DNA of 64,000 bases from Ceratotherium simum simum (taxonomy: Eukaryota > Chordata > Mammalia > Perissodactyla > Rhinocerotidae): NCBI RefSeq assembly GCF_000283155.1, contig NW_004454177.1, forward strand, positions 27,821,113 to 27,885,112. The letters are read 5' to 3'. This document shows, piece by piece, positions 59,000 through 64,000 of this stretch. How positions within the stretch are numbered: position 1 is the first letter of the stretch; the number at the start of each line of letters is the position of its first letter. A model generated the notes under the pieces. That model saw nothing but the letters and a program-made list of their open reading frames with translations. It was not told where the DNA came from and searched no databases. Both the position numbers and the translations under genes were made by a program.

Positions 59000-59100
59000 C
59001 AATCAGAGCACTAAATTCAACACACATATCTGTGCTTACAATGTGCAGTGTTTTAGAAACTGGGTATACAGCAGTGAGCAAGATGGGCTTATAGTCTACT
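59000..59100 (-). repeat. L2 LINE 3' end fragment
   Basis: 'acaatgtgcagtgttttaga' and 'gggtatacagcagtgagcaa', the antisense L2 3' UTR. Confidence 0.6.
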
Positions 59101-60139
59101 TATTTTTCCAACATGGAGCATGTACTTCAACCCCCTTGCAGCTTTGATTGGGGTTCCCACTGCATGGAGTCCCCTTTATACCTGTGTCCTCGTAGTTCTT
59201 ACAGAATCCTCCAAGGCCCGATGCAAAAGTCTGTTCCTTAGGATCCCTTCCCAGAGAGCACGTTCAGGTAGAATTACTCCTTTTTACGATTCACTTGACT
59301 TTATTCATATACTAACACATCACTGATCACATATCTAATTATTATATATCTTTCCTCTTTAACACCCTTGCATTGACCTAGTTGGTAAGCCCCCTGCGGG
59401 TGAAGATAATGCCGCATCAGTCACTACATTAGCAGCATCCAGCATGATGTCCTGATACATAATAAATATTAAACTAACATCAGCTCCTTTAGGTTTTCAG
59501 AAGAGGCATCAGGAATAAGGCCCTTCATTGGTGAGGGAATTATTCATCCTGCTTTGTTTTCCTACTTCTAACGGAATGTTATTTTAATTTTGAGTCATAG
59601 CAAGGGTCTTAGATTGCTAATAAATTAGGATAAATTAGGTAGATATCCTGTTGGTTGGAAACAAACATTATTCATTATCCCATTAAGAGAGCTATTAAAA
59701 ATCCTGCATGCTCTTGTATTCAGCACAGGACAGGTAGGGTTTGTTCTTTACATATAATAAAATTAAAATCCCTGGGGAAACATGTCTCAGGATATAGCTA
59801 CTAAAAGAGAAAAGTGGTTCATCTTAGATATTTAAAGTATCTTAATTACTTTCACAAGACAAAAGGGAGTATGTAAGTTTTAAATAAAGATCAATTCAGG
59901 AGACTTAAATAGATTCCGAAAGATAAATTCCAGGGTGAACATTATGATCAATATGCAATATTTAGGAAGTATTTTTCATGTATCTGTATTCAGCAAATTT
60001 ATTAAATTTATATTTATATTCACCCAGTTCTTGCCTTCCAGAAGAATGTAAGACACACACCCAGTCCCAGGTCTAAATTATGCTCCTCTTCTGGGTTCCT
60101 TCACATTTCTATCAACCACCTATAAGCCTGCATTAAAAC

Positions 60140-60235
60140 AGTTTGCCTGTGAGTTCCTTGAGGGCAGGAACTGTATCTTTCATCTTTCCATTCTCAGTAC
60201 CCAGAACAGGGGGAATGAAAGCAATGTATGGAAAA
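60140..60235 (+). repeat. L2 LINE 3' end fragment
   Basis: 'gtgagttccttgagggcagg', 'aactgtatctttcatctttc' and 'agtacccagaacaggggg' match the L2 terminal region. Confidence 0.65.
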
Positions 60236-62279
60236 GTAAGCTGCCAAAGATGAAAAGTCAGACATGAAAAATACTAGCAATGAAATAATTCCTCACTGTA
60301 TCCAGAAAATGAAACCAATCACAAATATAAAATGTCAAACGTATCCATCAAATGAAAAGCCTGGAAATGTTAATATTGTATTAAGAATGTAAAAAAAATT
60401 CATATGGGTGCTCTAGTACCCCTTTTGTTATAAATTCTTGAAAATTTGGACTATTGCAAAATCAAGAATGCAACAGTCTTCTTTTTAACATTTACATGGT
60501 GGTGTTTTTTTTTTAACTCTTCTCCCAGAGATAAGGGGGAAAAAAGCCAAATTATCTTTTGACCATGAAATCAAATAAATTCAGAAATCCAATAACTTAA
60601 GAGTGAATAATCACCTGATAATTTTTTTTAAAAAGCCTAAAACTTCTACTCTCTTCCCAGTCAACACTCATCTGTTTAAACTCCATTTAAAGCCTCAAAT
60701 GATCCTTCACTTTTCGCTTTTTCAATAGTGGAAACGGGCTACGTAAGAACATTCTCATCATCATGCCCCAAGCAGCCCTTATCACCAGGCCTAAGTGATT
60801 AAAAACAGCAGTTGGTGAACTTTTCTGCCCACGTCAAAAGCAAAATAGATTAAATGTGTTAAATCATAGAAGATAAACGAGAGTCATACTGCCCCCGGAG
60901 TCAATGAAAAATGTATAACTCAGTTGTACATCTGTAAACTCTAGAAAGAGTCTTTTGGCCCAGCCAAAAATATTGAAAAGGCATTTGAAACAAAAGACCT
61001 CCAATAAGGACTCAATAAGTTTTTCTGCTGGGTGGAAATATAATACAGTAGTTTTCACAGATGATACTTTACAGTCTTGAATTTTATTCTCAGAGTGTTA
61101 TGACGATGATCAGATATGACTTCCTACTATGTGCTATATTCACGTGGGCCAGAGTCGTCTCTGTGCTTAACACATGTACCCTCCCCATTCATTTTGTGAA
61201 CCAGGCCATGACATTGCCTGGACAGTTCTACTTTCTCCCAAAACTTTCTTCTCAGAAGATCAGGCCCACAAGTATTTACACTTATATGTGAAACCTTCTG
61301 AGATCCCTGGTGGGCAGCTGGAGAAAAGTGAGCAATGAATAATGAATGTCTCTTTGTAAGAACTCTACTTAGTGGGCAGCCGGAAAATTATTTTTACTCT
61401 ATGGCAAAAGCACTTTGGGAGAAATATTCCCAAACCACATTTCAGAATGTGTGAGAGGCAGCGGAGATCGCCAAGCTTTTGGCAAGATTTAACACCACAG
61501 TGTACACTCTCGGAAGGTTGAGTTATTTGTTCCAGTTGTCCTGAAAAATCTCACTTCAGACAGAAACATGTAACTTTGTGAATGAGCATCTTTCTGTTCC
61601 TTCTGGTATTGTCAAAGGAGTATGTTAGGGATTCCAATATCTGACCAACATAAGAAAAAATAATTTACTAAAATATACTGAGATTGTCTCAGGAAGCCTT
61701 GCAGTGTGACAGGAAGAGGAAACAGCTTATGAAGTGCCCAAACTGATTAGATTTTTACTAGAATAAAAAAACTCAGCAGAAAGCTTGAGATAAAGATGAT
61801 TCTTGAATAGACTTAAAGGCAATGGGGATATCTATTGATCATAAAGAGTTATCAGTTTTCATGCTCCAATATATAGGCCCATTACCATGACATATAGGCT
61901 CACAGCCTTCCCTGGAAATCTCCAGAAATTATACACACAAAAAGATCACGAGGCATCAGGACATTGTGTTGGCAGTAGCTGACGGTTACCTGGCCATGAT
62001 GTATGGCTGTTATCCAGGTTCTGGTCCTTTTGGTTTCAAAATCTGATGGTCAGGGGCCCACAACATATCACTGCAATCCAGGGCAGGCTGAGTATAGCTA
62101 GCCTGTCCTCTCCTACAGCTGCTTCCCCGACACACTATGATTCTCAAGCCAGCTCAAATCTCAGCATGCTTTCTCAGCACTTTTGTGTTTGGTGGGTCTG
62201 CTGCCAGGGTGATTTATTATTGAAAACCACAGGGTGACAGGAACCCTTCATGTTCTGGGTACCTAACCCACTACAACAA

Positions 62280-62480
62280 TAATATTGAGGCCACCTGATT
62301 CACGCCACCCCTTCAGAGCACTTTCATATCTGTAATCTCATTTGATTCTCCCAACAAATTGACTAGGGAAGTTGGTCAAGCAATACTAATCTCATTTGAC
62401 AGCAAATAGAAGACCAGCAAGGTCAAAAGCCTTGCCTAAAGTCACTCAGCTCATGGGTGACAGTACAGTCTCACAAGACA
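62280..62480 (-). repeat. MIR fragment
   Basis: 'gcactttcatatctgtaatc', 'tcatttgattctcccaacaa' and 'aagtcactcagctcatgggt' fit antisense MIR. Confidence 0.65.
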
Positions 62481-62674
62481 TAGCGCTTTGTGAAATCCAG
62501 GCTGATGTTACGACAGCCTCACAGACTCATAGGGCACCAGCTCAAATTCACTTCCACTCCTAGGAAAAATCAACTAAAAATCGGAAAGTATCATGTCTTC
62601 ATATATGAAAGTATTGTATTGTTTATACAAGAATACTTTGAATTCACTATTCTCGATCTGAAATATGTGTTGTA

Positions 62675-62830
62675 CATTCAATAACTACTTCTTGGATTCC
62701 TGCAATGTGAAAGAAAGCGCTGTGGGGGAGAGAGATAGGGAGATGAACAAAAACACAATCTCTGCCCCTTATGTGAGTTTGCCATCTAGAAGAGACAATA
62801 GGCATTTTACAAATAATGAAGGGAGGATGG
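62675..62830 (-). repeat. L2 LINE 3' end fragment
   Basis: 'caataactacttcttggatt', 'atagggagatgaacaaaaac', 'acaatctctgccccttatgt' and 'gccatctagaagagacaata' follow the antisense L2 3' end. Confidence 0.6.
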
Positions 62831-64000
62831 AAGTGAGAAAAAGCTCCATATGTGGGCTATATACGAAAGTAGTCAGTCTAAACATTCCTAATGGCATCAT
62901 GGATCCTATGGTGCCATTTTAAATGCCACGCTAGTGTCCTGGGGAACCTCGTGTTTTAAATGAATGCGCTTTAGTTTTGGAAAACCAAAGTCCCAGAAAA
63001 GAAATCTGTTATTGATTTCTCTTTTTATAAGGTGATTATAGAATTCTTTCTCATAAAATGGGATGTTTTCGAATCTTTCTGGTGTGATGTATTTGTATTA
63101 TTTGGAGGGCTGTCCAGAGGATTTCTCAAGGTCGTGCTTATCCCTAAGACCTATACTTCTCCAAAGTGCCATAGAAGAAAAGATCATAGGTTTTACACAT
63201 CTTTTTTATGGGTTTATAGGACATCAAGTTTATTTGCCACTGATTCTTGGCACCATCCCCACCTCCCTCCAATCCCTGTGTCAATGTGAACAAGGAAATA
63301 AGTAGTTCTAGTTGTTTCTGGTAGCCTTCTTAGAGCCAAGAGGGATGGCAGCTTCTGGAGGACCTGACACTGAAGACAGCAGGGTGGAAGAATTAAGTCT
63401 TTTAGCACTGTTACACAGCTAAGCATTCCTAGCGTGACACGGTTCCTGGACTTCTGTTATGTGAGTTATGTGAATAATGCATTTTCCAATTTAAAACAAA
63501 GTTTATTCTTCCCAAATTTCAGTAACTTATTCTATTGAATTTTAAAAAGCTGACTGAAATATACTGAGAATTCTGACCTTTATATTTAGTAATTCTATGT
63601 AAAAATTAAACTAACCAGGTAAATTCTTACCTAATGGCTGGGTCATCAATTTTTGTTATTCACATGACTTTATCATGCATTCTTTTATGAATAAACTTTC
63701 ATACACATACCCTTTAACTGTGGTTTAGGAAGATGCTCTGGGTGAGGTCCTTAACCTGCCTTTGGATTGCTGTAGGTAGGGATTAGGATCAAATTACTTG
63801 CATCTGACATCATCATATTATAATAGAACAAAATGCTCTTTGCTATTCTTTAGACCATAAGTACTGTGGCTACCCAGAGAGAAACCCTATTCGTAATGAA
63901 AGGACCACAAATGAATGGAAATCAGAGGCTAAAATCAAGAGCTGGTGTATCTTCTTTGTTACAGAGTGTAATCAGTAGTCCAGGCAGATTACTCGAAATT

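Larger units (their letters stand above)
44852..64000. other. FAT3 intron upstream of exon a (partial, at least 19 kb)
   Basis: No exon with cadherin sequence is visible. It is rich in L2 pieces (46.8-49.9, 58.3-60.2 kb) and MIRs, with a nested element cluster at 51.2-52.5 kb, an MLT1 LTR near 50.3 kb and one ERE SINE at 57.3 kb. 55.2-56.1, 56.2-57.3, 60.3-62.2 and 62.9-64.0 kb hold nothing recognised apart from a purine tract. Confidence 0.75.

Noticed and set aside
1..64000. CRISPR array, phage, operon or other prokaryotic system
   Set aside because: No regularly spaced direct repeats or prokaryotic gene organisation; exon-intron structure and mammalian repeats throughout.

Overview
The window is a piece of nuclear DNA from a placental mammal. 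It is AT-rich and intron-dominated, with dispersed MIR, L2, L1, MLT1 and DNA-transposon fossils. Seven young SINE copies have a tRNA-like head (A box and B box visible) and the 'gaggaagatcagccctgagctaacatc'-type tail that I recognise as equine/perissodactyl repetitive elements (ERE). That points to a perissodactyl (horse, rhinoceros or tapir lineage); species cannot be decided from this window.

Only one gene is supported. Eight consecutive internal exons of a giant FAT-family cadherin lie on the minus strand, and I identify them from remembered protein sequence as FAT3. In transcription order they are a 44851-44537, b 42148-41938, c 33280-33141, d 18078-17803, e 15375-15165, f 10563-6490 (a 4,074-nt giant exon), g 3257-3061 and h 1756-1603. 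Every junction has AG/GT ends and compatible phase. The exons join into one 5,578-nt open frame (1,859 codons) with no stop or frameshift, so the gene looks intact. Both ends of the gene are outside the window. The encoded segment holds 17 complete extracellular cadherin (EC) repeats between 18 inter-repeat linkers, plus partial repeats at each end; it is purely extracellular.

Layout: 1-18 kb holds the 3' cluster (exons h, g, f, e, d) with L2, MIR, MER5A-like and one ERE copy. The 15-kb intron at 18.1-33.1 kb is dominated by a roughly 4.8-kb ancient L1 in gene-sense orientation, broken by three ERE SINEs and a MER5A with a perfect 8-bp target duplication, followed by an MLT1 LTR inside a MIR. 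The 33.3-44.5 kb stretch carries exons c to a and few recognisable repeats. From 44.9 to 64 kb is intron only, rich in L2, with a four-level nest of elements (MIR, hAT, Tigger/MER44-like, solo LTR) at 51.2-52.5 kb.

No RNA gene, CRISPR array, promoter or second protein gene was found, and I see no previously undescribed system. The observations most worth checking are the register of the intron positions with the cadherin repeat (giant exon f is exactly 13 repeat units, exon a exactly one), six linkers lacking the calcium-binding DxNDN motif, a basic RKKR site inside one repeat, and the nested transposons.
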